NCBI GenBank assembly: GCA_003344405.1
Contig: NOWV01000301.1
Span: 1-58,346 of the forward strand
DNA: 58,346 bases
DNA from: Trichoplax sp. H2
Taxonomy: Eukaryota > Placozoa > Uniplacotomia > Trichoplacea
Direction: 5' to 3'
The first letter of the stretch is position 1, and every line of letters starts with the position of its first letter. Under the pieces are notes generated by a model that was not told the DNA's origin, did not search any database, and saw only the letters and a list, made by a program, of their open reading frames with translations. A program made the translations under genes and the position numbers. Below, one piece after another: positions 38,703-51,248 of this stretch.

Positions 38703-38819
38703 TACTGTACACTAGAGTTGATACGGCTGCATCATACAGTATAGTGCCATACTGTACTCTACAGTATGATTGTATGTACAGTACAACACTGTTACAGTGT
38801 ACAGTACTGTGCACTGTAA
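38703..38819. repeat. GTAC-rich palindromic cluster upstream of YAE1
   Basis: Multiple words such as ACTGTACAC, CATACTGTAC, TGTACAGTACAAC and the palindromic run CAGTGTACAGTACTGTGCAC. It lies in the divergent CDK12/13-YAE1 intergenic region. Frames running through it on both strands (rich in Cys, Tyr and Val) are repeat artefacts. Confidence 0.75.
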
Positions 38820-39093
38820 GCAAGGGCAACACACAAAGATCTCGACTGCCCAAACATGGAGTCGAGAAATGTCGATCAAAACTGCTACAATTAGTTGTTG
38901 ATGTAACTTCAAAGTTTGATGTAAGAATTCAGCTCATTGCCATCGATTACAAAGAGAACACTATCCTCATTCAGCTGGAGAGAAAGTTAACTGCTATCAT
39001 CACGAATTCATTCGTTTTCCATCCTATTTGCAGTCCTTTGATCATTATTATCGAGGAATGATACAGGTGTAAGCAATCACCTTCGTCGATGAG

Positions 39094-40469
39094 ATGGCTG
39101 AATCTTTGGAAGGCTCTCCTGCTGACGATGAGCTGCAAGTAGCAAACCGTGATTATGAGAAACTACTAACTGCATATGAAAATGTAAGTATAGACAGTAC
39201 ACAATCGAATTCAATGATAATGTGCACACGGTGTGCTCTATTCGTAGTCTCCGATTGGCACATTATTATTTCTGGCTATAGAATTATAGTTGGATTCGAG
39301 AAATCCGTAGTCTACTTGTCAGATGGATCAATATAGCTGCCAATGTTGATAGTGTTAGAGTATCGATCTTATTTCTAATGCAGTACGTATCAGCCGATAA
39401 ATTATTCTTTTGCAATACTAAATAATCAGCAATAAGATACTGTCCTTTCAAGTCATTGCATCCATGGTCTTCATAAAAATAAAAAATGATATTTCAATAC
39501 TTGGATTTATAACTACTGTGCTATATATACTGCCACGATTTCATCAGGTAGGATACAGTGATGGTGTTGTCGCCGGTGAAGATAGTGCTTTACAGCATGG
39601 ATTTAACCAGGGATTTGTCCAGGGATTTCGTCAAATGATGAAAATTACCAGAATAAAAGGCATGATAAGGTAGATGTTACCTGCTTAAAAGGATATGCAC
39701 AGGAAATACACATACAATACATCATTTAGTGAGCCATTGTCAATAGATTAATTTTGATACCATTTGAAATACTACTGTACCGTTTCTTTCATATTAATTG
39801 CTGTATGCAGTTCTTGTAGTAAAAATTAAATTTTTTTTAGCATCTCAGTGGTCTTGTATACAATTTATAGCTAGGCATAATAAGAATCCGTAGTGTTTCT
39901 TGCTATACTCACAGCAAACATTGATCAAAAGATTAAAAATGGATTCTTGGATCATTTTTATTAGTGCCTTGCAAGCTTACCAACAAAACGATGACGTTGG
40001 AATTAGACGTTCACCTACCGGCATTTCGAACATGGAAATATTACTTACTCGAATAACTGAACTAGAAACTACCACTATTCAAAATATTCAAAATATACCT
40101 AATGAATCCCGTCTTAAAGACAGTGGTAAAGATAATGAAAACACAAAAAGTAGCAGCAGCAACCAACTTGATAAATGCAATAAAACAAGTTGCTGTCGTG
40201 AATCCAATACGACAGCAGTAGATGATGATAATGATAACAATGATCGGAAAACCCAATATAGTTGTGGGAAAGAAAGTGGTTATGTTTGTAACAACGATGA
40301 GAAGGCAATTACGAAGAAGTGTGATAATTTGGCAGATGAAAGTGTAGAAAATAATTTGTCCAATTTAAATGAGGTATTAACGACTATAGTTGGTGAATTA
40401 AAACAAGTACTACAAGATTATGATATAAAAATATATAGCGCAATGGCGCAATTTCTAGATGTATCATAA
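39094..40469 (+). CDS. YAE1: YAE1, adaptor for iron-sulfur loading of ABCE1
   Basis: Three exons, 39094-39183, 39548-39669 and 39965-40469, give 238 residues (human 226). Exon 1 encodes MAESLEGSPADDELQVANRD. Exon 2 is the family hallmark, the deca-GX3 region: GYSDGVVAGEDSALQHGF followed by NQGFVQGFRQ, with glycines every four residues. Exon 3 starts in phase as SALQAYQQ, where human YAE1 has SALLSW, and is otherwise poorly conserved, Asn/Asp/Ser-rich, ending in a helix with VGELKQVLQDYD. Yae1 with Lto1 hands Fe-S clusters to ABCE1/Rli1, needed for ribosome recycling, through the cytosolic CIA machinery. The GX3 domain is intact. LTO1 is not in this window. It converges with the minus-strand LanC-like gene, only 259 bases away. 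Confidence 0.9.
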
Positions 40470-40728
40470 ATACGTTATACAGAATATCTTGTAAAGCATT
40501 TTATGGCTGAATATTTCATGTTGAAATTGCATATGGGCGTATTATGCAGATTTTTTATTAAATTATAGATAAAATAATTACGGTACATTCAATTTTACAA
40601 CGAAATTTGTTGTTGATCATTTTCTTCTTTAAAGAATACATTTGTCTTGTAACGTTTTTGCAAATTTGGTGATGACTTTATATCATATTCAGCTGACAAT
40701 ATAAACAAAAACAAACCTGTGCTGAATT

Positions 40729-43494
40729 TTAACTTGTGTTTGGTATTTGAAATGCTGGAAATGCTGCATTGCTGATATTGAGCATGTCAGTTAAAAAGTA
40801 GATGGTTCCTGACAATCCTGTATATTTAAATCAATTTTTATTATCGAACGATATCTTCGTAAATAAAAAATGGTATTAATTAGCTATATTTGACAGATCT
40901 TTCAATTTTGTAGTGGAATGAGTAGTTACCTTCCATTAAAGACATTGGCCTATCAGCGGTTCTAGTGTGTCCACTTGACGAATCCATGCACCATTCAGCA
41001 AACTAAAGCATAGATAGAACTTCTTGTAAACTGCAATGGCAAAGTACGTACTGAGCGAGTATTCATTATATATTTTTAGCATCGTCTCCGATCTTACCTT
41101 GCAAGCCATGTATAAATAAGTTGGATCTGTCGTTGTCTTGTATATACACAAAAATGCGTATCCATTACCAGCCACTCCGTGGCATAAACCATATCCTTTG
41201 TAAAGTAATCCTCGTTGCCAGATAGCCCTAGCACAAGTTTTGGCCGCATCTAGATATTTAATTTCGTTAAATACCTGTTGATAATAGACCAGCACATTTC
41301 TAGGTTAAAGCTTCTATGTTTAACACTTAATAACAACGAATCCACATTAAATGGTACAGTCTTGATTGCAGCACCTTGTGTGCTTCACAAAGAAGGTAAA
41401 TTATACCAGGCGCACCATGACACCAATGAACTAGGCGATCACGGCTATTACCGAGTGATGACGGAAAATTCCCTTCACGAAATTGTATGCTAAGGATAAA
41501 ATCGATTCCACCTTTGACTACTGATAAATTTTCTTGTACAGTAGCGGATTTACTTTTGTCCTATAAAATTTGGGTCAAGTTGATATTACATATTTTATCA
41601 AGAGTTTTGCTACGTGATATTCGAAAATGCACTTGCAATGAATCTTCATTTATTTTTCTACCTTTAACAATAAGTATAGTATACCCGCGAGTCCATGAGC
41701 TGCACCAATATACTCTTTATCATGCCATTTATACATTAACGTTGAATGACAGCTATTCACCTGAGCATAGTTCATGCCACTATTTATTACAATCTTGATC
41801 ACCTATAATGCAGCCGTCGTCAACAGTAAATAATTAAAATGATAGCAGCAATGATGGATCGATAGCGTGAATGTTGACAAGAAGAGTTCATTAATACATA
41901 GTATATTTGATGCAAGAGAACCTCGTCAATAATCTGTTGTTCTTCACAGCTGAGGTGGTATTCAATAAATTTCATAGCATACACATATCCAATTCTTCCC
42001 GTTAATAACTCATCTGGTAAAGATTCATTTTGACACAAATTTGATAATCTTCGAAGTTGCTTCAGACATTCTGCCTTGCGATTTTTATCTCCCATAAGAT
42101 CGTAAATTACGCAAGCGATGGCTAGCAAACCGGCAACCCCAGACATAAAGCTGACTTGGTTTTTATCTTTTAAATGTTTAAAGGAAACTTGCAGCAAGTT
42201 TTCTGCTTTGCGTAAGTAATTCTGACTATAGCCATCTTGCATCGTCTTTGATAATTGTAAATATGTTAATGCAATACCTAGATGAAATCATATTAGTTAT
42301 CGTTATTTATTAATTTCAGATATTTAATGGCTTTTTGAAAGCGTAAAGAATATCGATTTATTCAGTTTTTATTTGCAGATCCCTACGATAATGAATACGT
42401 TTACTATGTATCAGATTACTTTTGCAAAAGTATAAAGTAGATGATTTGGCTACAGATCACATGAGTACATAATCTATAGATCGAATATCATTGTACAATT
42501 TGCTTGTACATACTCCTATACCAGTAAATTAGAGCACAATACTATCACCAGTTATTAGGCTTAAAAATATCTACAGACTCTAAAATCTTTATAGCAGGTT
42601 TATAGTTGTATTGATGCTCTTCATCAGTACGTTGATTCATGTAATTTTCTTTACAAAAACTGATGTATGCTACTGCTGAAATTGCACAAAATTCACGCTG
42701 ATTTGTACAAATATTCTTAGTTTATGCAGTAATATAATGGACAACACATCGCATGGAGTTTCACAATTTTTACCTCCGGATCCACTATAGACTGATCCGC
42801 TCAGGCGATGATGTTGCAAGCTGAGACCATCCTCCAACTTCCTGAGGTATGCGTAAATACTTTCCATTAACTTCTTCTTCCACTGATTGGTGCACTATAG
42901 TAGTAATTGGTAGAAAACGTTATGATACATTTTATAGTGTTTTATTTCATATATGATAGTTTTCATTGCAGCAGCAGGAGAACCGAATGTATCCTCATTC
43001 GTTTATATCATGCTGTCTACTCAAACTTGGACGTCATAAGTATTTTTATGTCGTAGTATCCCATGCGGGTACATTAATTAGCCTCAGTCATTTTAAATAA
43101 TGACTAGAGCTAACATGCATGTTTATCACTACTCTGCTACTTTATCTCGAAACAATTTAGCATCCAAGAGAATGGTCAAGGTAAAATTATTGATGAAATT
43201 GTATCTAGAATTCGTGATTATGCTGACTACGATAACTTTCAAGTACAGTACTATGCAATTATAGTAGTAAAGCTAATGCCTTTTTAACGTATAAGCTGAA
43301 AAGATCAATATTAGAATACGATAATGGATACGTATGATCATCAAGAAGAGAGATTTGAAAAAGAGTAATAGCTGTTGGATAAAATGGCTCTATTGATAGC
43401 TATTTCTTACATTTCCCAGTTGATCATAAAATTCTTTTTCCATACCCGGTACATAACTATCAAAATCGTTTTTAAAGTGTCTTCCATCATCCAT
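40729..43494 (-). CDS. LanC-like protein (LANCL family), copy 1
   Basis: Eight minus-strand exons, 43411-43494, 42774-42882, 41922-42277, 41662-41802, 41375-41560, 41098-41274, 40930-41002 and 40729-40817, give 404 residues (human LANCL1 is 399). The zinc site is complete: WCHGAPG with Cys277 and GLCHGVAGN with Cys323 and His324. Other family blocks are PDELLTGRIGYVYA, GAAHGLAGILYLL, QRGLLYKGYG and, at the end, SGTIYFLTDML and FPAF. Residues 1-60 are divergent. Known for the family: zinc-dependent addition of glutathione to dehydroamino acids in damaged proteins; a glutathione-binding role for LANCL1. The gene is head to head with a second LanC-like gene sharing all seven intron positions and phases. 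In exon 3 the usual CGDAG block of LANCL proteins is replaced by SGVAG, the more diverged state of the two copies. The intron 3 donor is weak (GTTCTC). Confidence 0.93.
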
Positions 43495-44591
43495 TTTAAG
43501 TTTGTTATTATTTCCCTATTAATAATTAATATAGGGAACGTCTTAGGAGCGTAGTCTGTGCTAGTTGTCCAATTCAAGTGATGGATTATTATTGATATTA
43601 CAGTGGTGGGACTGACTGTCTGGACTGCCTTTGTACCCTTTTCAATATACTGTAGTCTTGTACAGTAATTTAGTAACTGGACTCATTCAAAGATGGAAAT
43701 CATCAATCAGTCATAAATTATGCATGAGCTATTAATTAAGCTAGTATAATGCAATACACACAACGCGTATTAACTTAATATTATATCATGCTAGATAGGA
43801 TCTCATCAATTGACATTGTACATTCAAAAATACAATTAAAATTTCAATCCAGTAAACGTCAGTGGATGAAAAATAGCGTTGATTTATTGAGAGTCCAATG
43901 GAACGGAGAAGAAGAACCAACAGCAAGACCTCACTATTCGTATAGACAACTGATATTGTGTATTACTATCTACAGTTAATACTAACAAGCATATTGAAGG
44001 CTCGTACTATTCTCAATCAGCATGGAAAACAAGAAATTGTACACGCAGTTGATGTTATTGTAAAATTTAACTACTAACTCCTATTCTCACTTTATTGTAT
44101 TGAAAAGCGGCGGCTTAGATACGTCCGCCATTCACGTTTACAACGCATTATAATTACAAGTTATGACGTTCTAATTAGTAACGTCAACAGCGATTTAAGT
44201 TAATCAATCTTGCTCATGTTGCAATATTGTCTTGTATCATTATACTTCAACATGCATTATGAGAGGGAAAAGAACATCTGTATTCTTTTGCATGGAGATT
44301 TGAAAGGCAAACCACAATGCACTACAATATTATTATTATTACACCGTAGAGGATAATGCTGCTCACAGAGCAGAGTGGATTCCATTTCTACAGTACGACT
44401 AAATACGGGAAATGCGATGGCCATTCATTCATGAAATCATTATAATTATTGATTGCACAAGTGTACCTGGACAATGTTGCTACTTGAAGTATTATTTATT
44501 TATATCTATGCTGGTAAATAGCCTTGTTCAGATAAAGTAAGTTTTTTTTTTGAACTTCCCAACGTACAAGATTCAATACAAGTGAAACTCA
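43495..44591. promoter_or_regulatory. Divergent promoter region between the two LanC-like genes
   Basis: About 1.1 kb between the two start codons. Only weak versions of the GTAC words appear (ATACTGTAG and TTGTACAGTA near 43648-43666; CTACAGTACG near 44390). A 63-codon frame at 43788-43979 shows no family resemblance. Non-coding first exons are possible. Confidence 0.45.
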
Positions 44592-47567
44592 ATGAACGAC
44601 AAACGACATTTTACCAATCCTTATCCACCATTTTTATTACCGGAGTTGAAGAAGTATTACGACGACAATGGCAGAGTAAGTTTCTCCTTTTGATACTTAC
44701 TGAAAGTATACGTTAGAAGGATGAGAAGAATAACACGATCTATCTTACAATTGATGGATTAGAGATAGGAGAAAGAAATTCCATGACCAACTAAACTTCT
44801 AAATGAGATATTTTTTACACTATCGAATTTTTCATTATCTTAATTGTATCCATGTTGTTAAGCCTCAATTAATAACAGTAACTATTGAAAGTAATAACAG
44901 ATAATTAATAATAATACTTTAGGCGCCTGTGATCAGTGGTACAACCAAAGGAATAAAAGTACAATTGCTCCAATTACTTGTAATTAATTTTTTACCATCT
45001 TCAGCTATTTTATTGCATTAAGCGTGGATAGAGAGGGTATAAAAGATAAAGTACATTACTATGCGCTTTTGCGGGCTGTTGAAATTTTCTTCTTGGAGAA
45101 CAATAGAATGATTTTTTGGATGTGAATTTTTCGACTTTATACCGATCTACTTTGATTTATCAGTAGTTATACTGATATTCTAAATTTTCTTGGATAGTAC
45201 ATAAAATACTTGCAGATCAATCTCAGCAGCACTAATATACCATTTAATATAGGTGTCGAATGAATGGTAACTGAAGAAAATTAGTCTAATTTGCTGAAAT
45301 ACTAAATTAAAATTGTAATCCATTTGCAAGATTAAACATCAGTAAATTAATGATCCTACAGTAGTAATAATTAATGGATACAGTATTCAATATAAATCTT
45401 ACCCTGATATTATAAGTAAACTAGTGTTTTCGATAATACAAGCTGCTCTTTTGTATCACTAAAGACAATATTAGTAACGACTCAAACTATACCAAGTAGC
45501 GTGCTGGTAGACAAAAGGGCATTCAAATTTTGGGTTACTACAGTATATGCCATTAAAGTACAACAAAAGCCCAAGATTATAGCTTTTATTTCATGCTTAG
45601 GAAAAGAAAAATAATGTAAAAAAATATCTGAAATGAATCAGTAATACTATTCGTATTTTGATCGCATATATTTAGTGTACCGAAACTTGGCGGACTAAAT
45701 TGCTTCAATATATCGACATAAAACTGAATGAATTATCTGCAGGAACTCAGCGCCGGTATCAACGAGCAGATCCAAGTATTTACGTTGGTTATGCAGGTAC
45801 CTCTTAGAGCGTTATTCAATCATGACCTTTTAGAAATTATAGATACGGCACCATCTGAAATTATCTGTATTCTTCGACGAATTTGAGCATTGATTGTATA
45901 CTACTATCACAATATTGCTTACGGAAATATCACTACTAATTATAATAATTCTGATTTTAATATAATATAGGAGTTGCTATGCTTTATATTCGCTTGTCAG
46001 AAGCACTAGATAATGGGAAAAAAGAGCTATACCTGAAAACTGCATGGAATTATTTGAGTATCTCCTTGACTATGATTAGTAACACTAGGCGCCATAAAGA
46101 TGTAACGTTTCTTTGTGGCGATGCTGGTATATATGCTTTGGCCGCTGTTGTATGCCACAAGCTTGGTGTTGAACAGCAATCTAAAGATTTAATTGAACAA
46201 TTACAAGCCTTACATGTTCACTGTGATGATAGAAGCTTACCCGATGAACTTCTATATGGCAGAAGTGGTTATCTACACTCTTTAAAATTTGTTCAATTAC
46301 ATCTTGGCAAGGATGCTATTAAACAAGAGATTATTGATAAGGTCTGAAAAACTTGTTATGCTTCTTCTAGTAACATTTCTTTTATCATTTCCAGAGATAA
46401 AAGTAGCAAGTTTTTTATTTCTTTAGCAATCGTATTCAGGAAAAATTGGTATTCAAATTTACCGAGAGTAAGTAACATTTCTACATGTACTTTAATTAAT
46501 TTATAGGTAGTAAATGCCATCATCATGTCAGGAAAGAATTTTTCTCGTGGAATTAAAAGTCGCTCTCCATTAATGTTTACATGGTATAATGACCTTTACT
46601 TTGGGGCAGCCCATGGTCTATCTGGAATTTTGTATATGTTATTAAAAGTAGGTATAACGATATCTCATCATGACTGGGAACCGTCCTGCTTTAGCTACTA
46701 ATATATAATGATGGATTTCTTTCTTAGTCAGAATCTCCTGTTGCTGTACAGTATTATGTCAACTTGATCAAGCCTTCAATAGATTATATGTTGTCGTGTA
46801 GACTATCTTCAGGTAATTATCCCGCAACTATCGATGAATCGAGAGATTACTTAGTTCATTGGTGTCATGGGGCACCTGGAGTTATTTATACCTTCGCTGC
46901 GGCATATCAGGTAGTTCTTAGTCTTTACTTATTGAAATTCGATGTCTATCATAGCCACTATCGTTGATTTATGATGTCGTAATTTTAAATTTGATACAAA
47001 TATATTTTGAAGGCTTTCAATCATACACCTTTCCTCGATGCTGCAATTGTCTGTGGTAGCACAATATGGGAACGAGGACTACTTCATAAAGGTCATGGAT
47101 TATGCCATGGTGTAGCTGGCAATGCTTACGCGTTTCTGTGTTTGTATCGACTTACCAAGGATCCGATACATCTTTATCGGGCAACACGAGTGAGTTCTTA
47201 TCGTTGTTTTATTAACACTACATAACCAAATGTTAAGCTCGTATTAAACGATGGCTAAACTTATTTTAGTTTGCTGAATGGTGTATGGATAGCACAAATC
47301 ATCACGCTAGAGTTGCTGATTCTCCTTATTCATTAATGGAAGGTTTGTTTCATCGTGAATGCTTACACAGAATCCTGTCTACTTAATCAATTTTTCGTTC
47401 CGAAATTATAAAATATCAAAGTTTAATTATGATTTAATAATTTAACTGGCGATAAATTACAACATTTTGTATCATCCATTATACTTATAGGCTTGGCAGG
47501 TACCCTTTGCTTTTTATTAGACATGCTAAACGTAAAGAAATCGGCTCTTCCAGCGTTTGAATTATAG
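44592..47567 (+). CDS. LanC-like protein (LANCL family), copy 2
   Basis: Eight exons, 44592-44675, 45676-45796, 45971-46341, 46507-46647, 46728-46910, 47013-47189, 47270-47342 and 47491-47567, give 408 residues. The start MNDKRHFTNPYPPF resembles the N-terminus of vertebrate LANCL proteins (RAFxNPxxxY-like). Family blocks: VTFLCGDAGIYALAA, PDELLYGRSGYLHS, GAAHGLSGILYMLL, WCHGAPG with Cys285, GLCHGVAGN with Cys331 and His332, FAEWCMD, and the C-terminus LPAFEL, which in LANCL1 lies close to the active site. All three zinc ligands are present. Compared with copy 1 this is closer to vertebrate LANCL1/2 and may be the more conserved enzyme. Exon lengths nearly match copy 1 (84, 121, 371, 141, 183, 177, 73, 77 against 84, 109, 356, 141, 186, 177, 73, 89), so the pair arose by an inverted duplication. 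The intron 3 donor is GTCTGA, also weak. Confidence 0.93.
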
Positions 47568-48770
47568 CTACAGGACCTTTTATTTGCTTATTCTCTACTT
47601 TGCTATTAATTACTATAAATTATGAGATAGGCTACAATAACTATATCACCTTGTACAGTATGTGTAAACATACCATTATTAGTCAATGTACTGTACTATG
47701 CAATGCAAAAATGTGCATCTTTCGTCGTAGAAGTTTACTTAACTAGCATTTCTTCCATCATGCATTTTAATGTGAAATTAAACTGTAAAATAGATGTGGA
47801 GATAGCATATTTTGACAATGGCAAATATTCTGCCTATTTGCATTGGCTAACTTCTTAAATTTCATTGAAATTTCATCAAGAGTCTTGTATTATGATATGC
47901 TTTCAATCTAGGTGCTTATAGTAAAATTACTATGAACAGCTGTAGAAAGATTTTACCAGATGGGTCAATATATACCGATTCTACAATTCAACTCTTAGCA
48001 TCCACCCTAGTCTTGAATATCAACACATAAATTACTTAGGTAATTGATACTCATTACTTCATTACTATACGCCAATGTTAAGTTATCCATCGACATAATT
48101 CCAATAAAATACTTCTATGTTAACTTATTCTATCGGCATGATTCCAATAAAATACGTCTATGTTAACTTATTCTATCGACATAATTCCAATAAAATACTT
48201 CTATGGTAACTTATTCTATCGACATGATTCCAATAAAATACGTCTATGTTAACTTATCCCCCAATCGATATGATTGTAATAAAATGAAGGCCCAAGCTAA
48301 TGTCCAATGCGAGCGTCGATGCAGTATTACTGATTAGCTTAAAAGGCCAGGCTAATGATGTAACTAGTTTAAAAATATCTCCAAGTTAGCAATGTCTCTC
48401 ATCGTTATTGGTGAATAGTATGGTGTCATTGCCGTGATCGAGATAGGAGATTATGAGCTCGAAATAATAATGATGACATGTTAGATCATTCCAGTCGTCT
48501 TGCACTCTTGCGCCATTTACTATATGTAATTTTATATGATGGCAAAGTCTGTACGTCTGTATGCAGGGTATACAGCGCATAGAAGCGACAGTTTTTCTCT
48601 ACAGTCGAGCAGTCAGTACGCAATCTTCTATGTTTTACTATAGATTACGATACTATCATCTCGTGTACTATACCGTAGCATTCTCTCGAATAGTCACTAC
48701 CGTTCTCGTCTTGTTCGCCGCCATTCTCAATTAAAGGGTTAAGCACAGGAAAGTTGAGCACCCAGCAAGC
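47568..48770. other. Intergenic region between LanC-like copy 2 and TACO1
   Basis: About 1.2 kb. It holds a five-copy 43-bp tandem repeat (listed separately), scattered TACTGTAC words near 47650-47695, and a pyrimidine-rich stretch just before the TACO1 start that probably includes its promoter and 5' UTR. No coding segment recognised. Confidence 0.5.
48075..48286. repeat. 43-bp tandem repeat, about five copies
   Basis: Units of 43 bases starting ATGTTAACTTATTCTATCG and ending AATAAAATACGTCT (or ACTTCT). The three inner copies differ at a few positions, and the first and last are more diverged. ACTTCT and ACGTCT endings alternate copy by copy, so the array may have grown as an 86-bp higher-order unit. 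Every copy contains AATAAA, a poly(A) signal word, on the plus strand. Confidence 0.9.
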
Positions 48771-50742
48771 ATGGCAAACAAACTTTACAGATTGCAATCT
48801 CAAATGATGACCTCGTCAGGTCTTCGTGTTGTTACGATGCAATCGTTGTCGTATGTAAGAGGGAATTTTACCGCGGAAGCCAGTAAACTTACCAGGAGTA
48901 GGTTGCAATCAGCAGACCTTGGAAATTTTAACACGATGTGGGTACGTGGTATGGCTGGACATAACAAATGGTCTAAAATTAGGCATAAAAAAGCTGCAAA
49001 TGATGCTAGTCGAAGCAATGCTTTCAGTAAAATTATCCGAGATGCAACGCATGCCGTTAAAGGTACAACTATGAGGCGTAAATTAGTGCAGTTATACTTT
49101 GAAATTGATGATAGGATACCTTCAAACGTCACTTGATCAATGGGAATACAACTGCAGTTGATACTATACTTGATGTCATTTGCAGAAGGAGGACCTGATC
49201 CTGAGTCTAATTATCGTCTTGCAAGCTGTATCTCACAAGCAAAATCCATCAATATGCCCAAGGCGACGCTCGAATATGCCATTAAAAATGCTGCAGGCGT
49301 AAGTTGCATTTTCAATCAACGTAATACACTAGTACAAGTACAGTAATGACATCTTCATTTCGCTACACATTCTAATAGGAAAATAATGATGTGGCCACTG
49401 ATCAAGTACTTTATGAAGGTCGGGGCCCTGGCAATGCTGCCTACCTTGTTGAAGTTCTGACCACCAATCGTAATCGAACGCGTTTACAAGTCAAGCAGAT
49501 ATTTACCAAATACGGGTTTGTATCTTATTAGTAGAAAAAGACTTTACACGATTAGGATACGATTGAAGCACTAACGGTGAATATTTGGTTGATTCCCTTA
49601 CAGAGGGTCGCTCGCTGATCCTAATTCTGTAATATTTCAATTTTCTCGAAAAGGTATCTAAGAAATAATACAGTAATTTGCATTATAGCTTGGTGTATAT
49701 GCATGTATAGATGTCAGTAGTAATAAGCTTACGTCTAGAAGCTATGCTTTTCCAGTTGCACATAGCGCTTATGTAATGCTATCTAAGGACCCTTTCTAAT
49801 ATCCATAAAATATTGCCTGTTTGAAGGTTAAGATTGACAGCGTTTTTATCACTGTATTGAATAATTTGCGTAGTCTTTGGTTCCCTTAACTAAAATTTCT
49901 TAGCTATCAGTCAAGATCAAATATGTGATGGCAAAATACTTATACGCGTATGTGCACCTCTCGAACAGTTGAAACCCATTAAAGCACATTATGTTCCTGT
50001 AACACACTAATACATATGTTATGACATGTATATATATAAAAGGTGCTTACTCTGTTCTATCGCCCTAAAAATAACTACTTATAATAACTAGGGTGTATTG
50101 CGGTAGAATCATCCAAGATTGATAGTAAAGATGCACTAAATAAGGTGGGATGTTGTATAGGATAGTAAATAAAAGCTTAGTAGTATGCGGTTGTGATTTG
50201 GTATTTATGTTAATGTGATAAATTATGATCTTATTGATCAATTAATTATAATTATAGGCCTTCGAACTGGCAATTGAGATTGGAGTAGAAGATGTCAAGC
50301 AAGTAGAATTTAACGACCAAGATTGCATTCAAGTAGGTTCATGATGATCTACAAATTTGACTATCAATGTGCTAATATTACGAACCCTTTTTATGGCTGC
50401 TTTTAAGTGTTAGATACGGAATCTAGCATTGTTTACTAAAATACTTTTAATAGTAATCTTAGTATTTTGATTGACTATGCTTTTTTGTTGAGATAATTCG
50501 ATAATTTGCGATTATTTTCTATTGGACTATAGTTCGTATGTGAAGTGAGTAGACTTAATTCCTGTAGTAAAAGTCTACAACTCATGCAGCTGGAGCCGGT
50601 ATCTGCAACACTCGAATATTTACCGCAAGCACCGATTACGCTATCCAAATCAAAATTGGATCAGGCATCGAAATTAGTTGAAGAATTAAGCGACCATGAC
50701 GATGTAATTCGTGTACATGATAATATCTCTATTTCAGGCTAA
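48771..50742 (+). CDS. TACO1: TACO1, mitochondrial YebC-family translational activator
   Basis: Seven exons, 48771-49062, 49186-49298, 49379-49515, 49604-49653, 50092-50144, 50258-50332 and 50533-50742, give 309 residues (human TACO1 is 297). Residues 1-60, rich in Arg, Ser and hydroxylated residues with few acidic ones, look like a mitochondrial targeting region. The YebC core begins at 62 with [14 protein letters not shown], followed by [42 protein letters not shown] and LTTNRNRTR, then [31 protein letters not shown] and a C-terminal [14 protein letters not shown]. All three YebC structural domains are present. YebC proteins help ribosomes through polyproline stretches; TACO1 supports translation of mitochondrial COX1. 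Exon 5 (17 codons) is short but keeps phase. Confidence 0.93.
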
Positions 50743-51248
50743 CTTAGCAAGAAAATTTAGAAAATCTATGCAAATGCTTGCATGGTAAATGATAGCTATT
50801 CTATGTTTTGAATTATAATCATGCTACTGCATTTGAGGATGCTCACCGATATAATGGATAATAGCGAACTTGAAAATACATCTATGTTTCGAAATTAATA
50901 CTGATTTAATATATATTGGCATATTCGGTTAATTTGGTTTGGTTTCAGTATTGAAAATTGTGAAAGATTTCTAACTTAAACCAAACTGTGACTAGATGTA
51001 GATAGGAGGTTGCATGATGTAGTACAGTGTATTGTATTGCAATAGTCTGAGTATGGTAATAACAAAATGGCTGCGGCTGTAATCTATTGCAGTCTTAGGG
51101 ATCATCATCGGATTAGCATTCTATAATAATTAACAATTGATAAGAAAGTAAAATATATTTTAATGGATTTATCAAGCAAGTTCTATTGACTTTATTATTC
51201 CATCCTATCATTATTTACAAAATCATTAAGCAAGCTTGTCATAAACTG
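50743..51248. other. Convergent intergenic region
   Basis: About 500 bases between the stops of TACO1 (+) and NOM1 (-). AT-rich with an ATTTAATTTGGTTTGG-like stretch near 50930 and no coding signal. It should contain both 3' UTRs and their poly(A) sites. Confidence 0.5.

Larger units (their letters stand above)
38110..39093. promoter_or_regulatory. Bidirectional promoter region between CDK12/13 and YAE1
   Basis: About 1 kb between two divergent start codons. It holds two GTAC-type clusters (38368-38398 and 38703-38819). Around 38850-38919 there is a short frame ending at TTTGAT followed by GTAAGA, a good donor site, so a non-coding first exon of YAE1 may lie there. Promoter function is inferred from position. 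Confidence 0.5.

Noticed and set aside
39900-39964. An ATG-started extension in front of YAE1 exon 3
   Set aside because: The acceptor at 39964 joins exon 2 in phase and restores the conserved SAL block, so these bases are intron.
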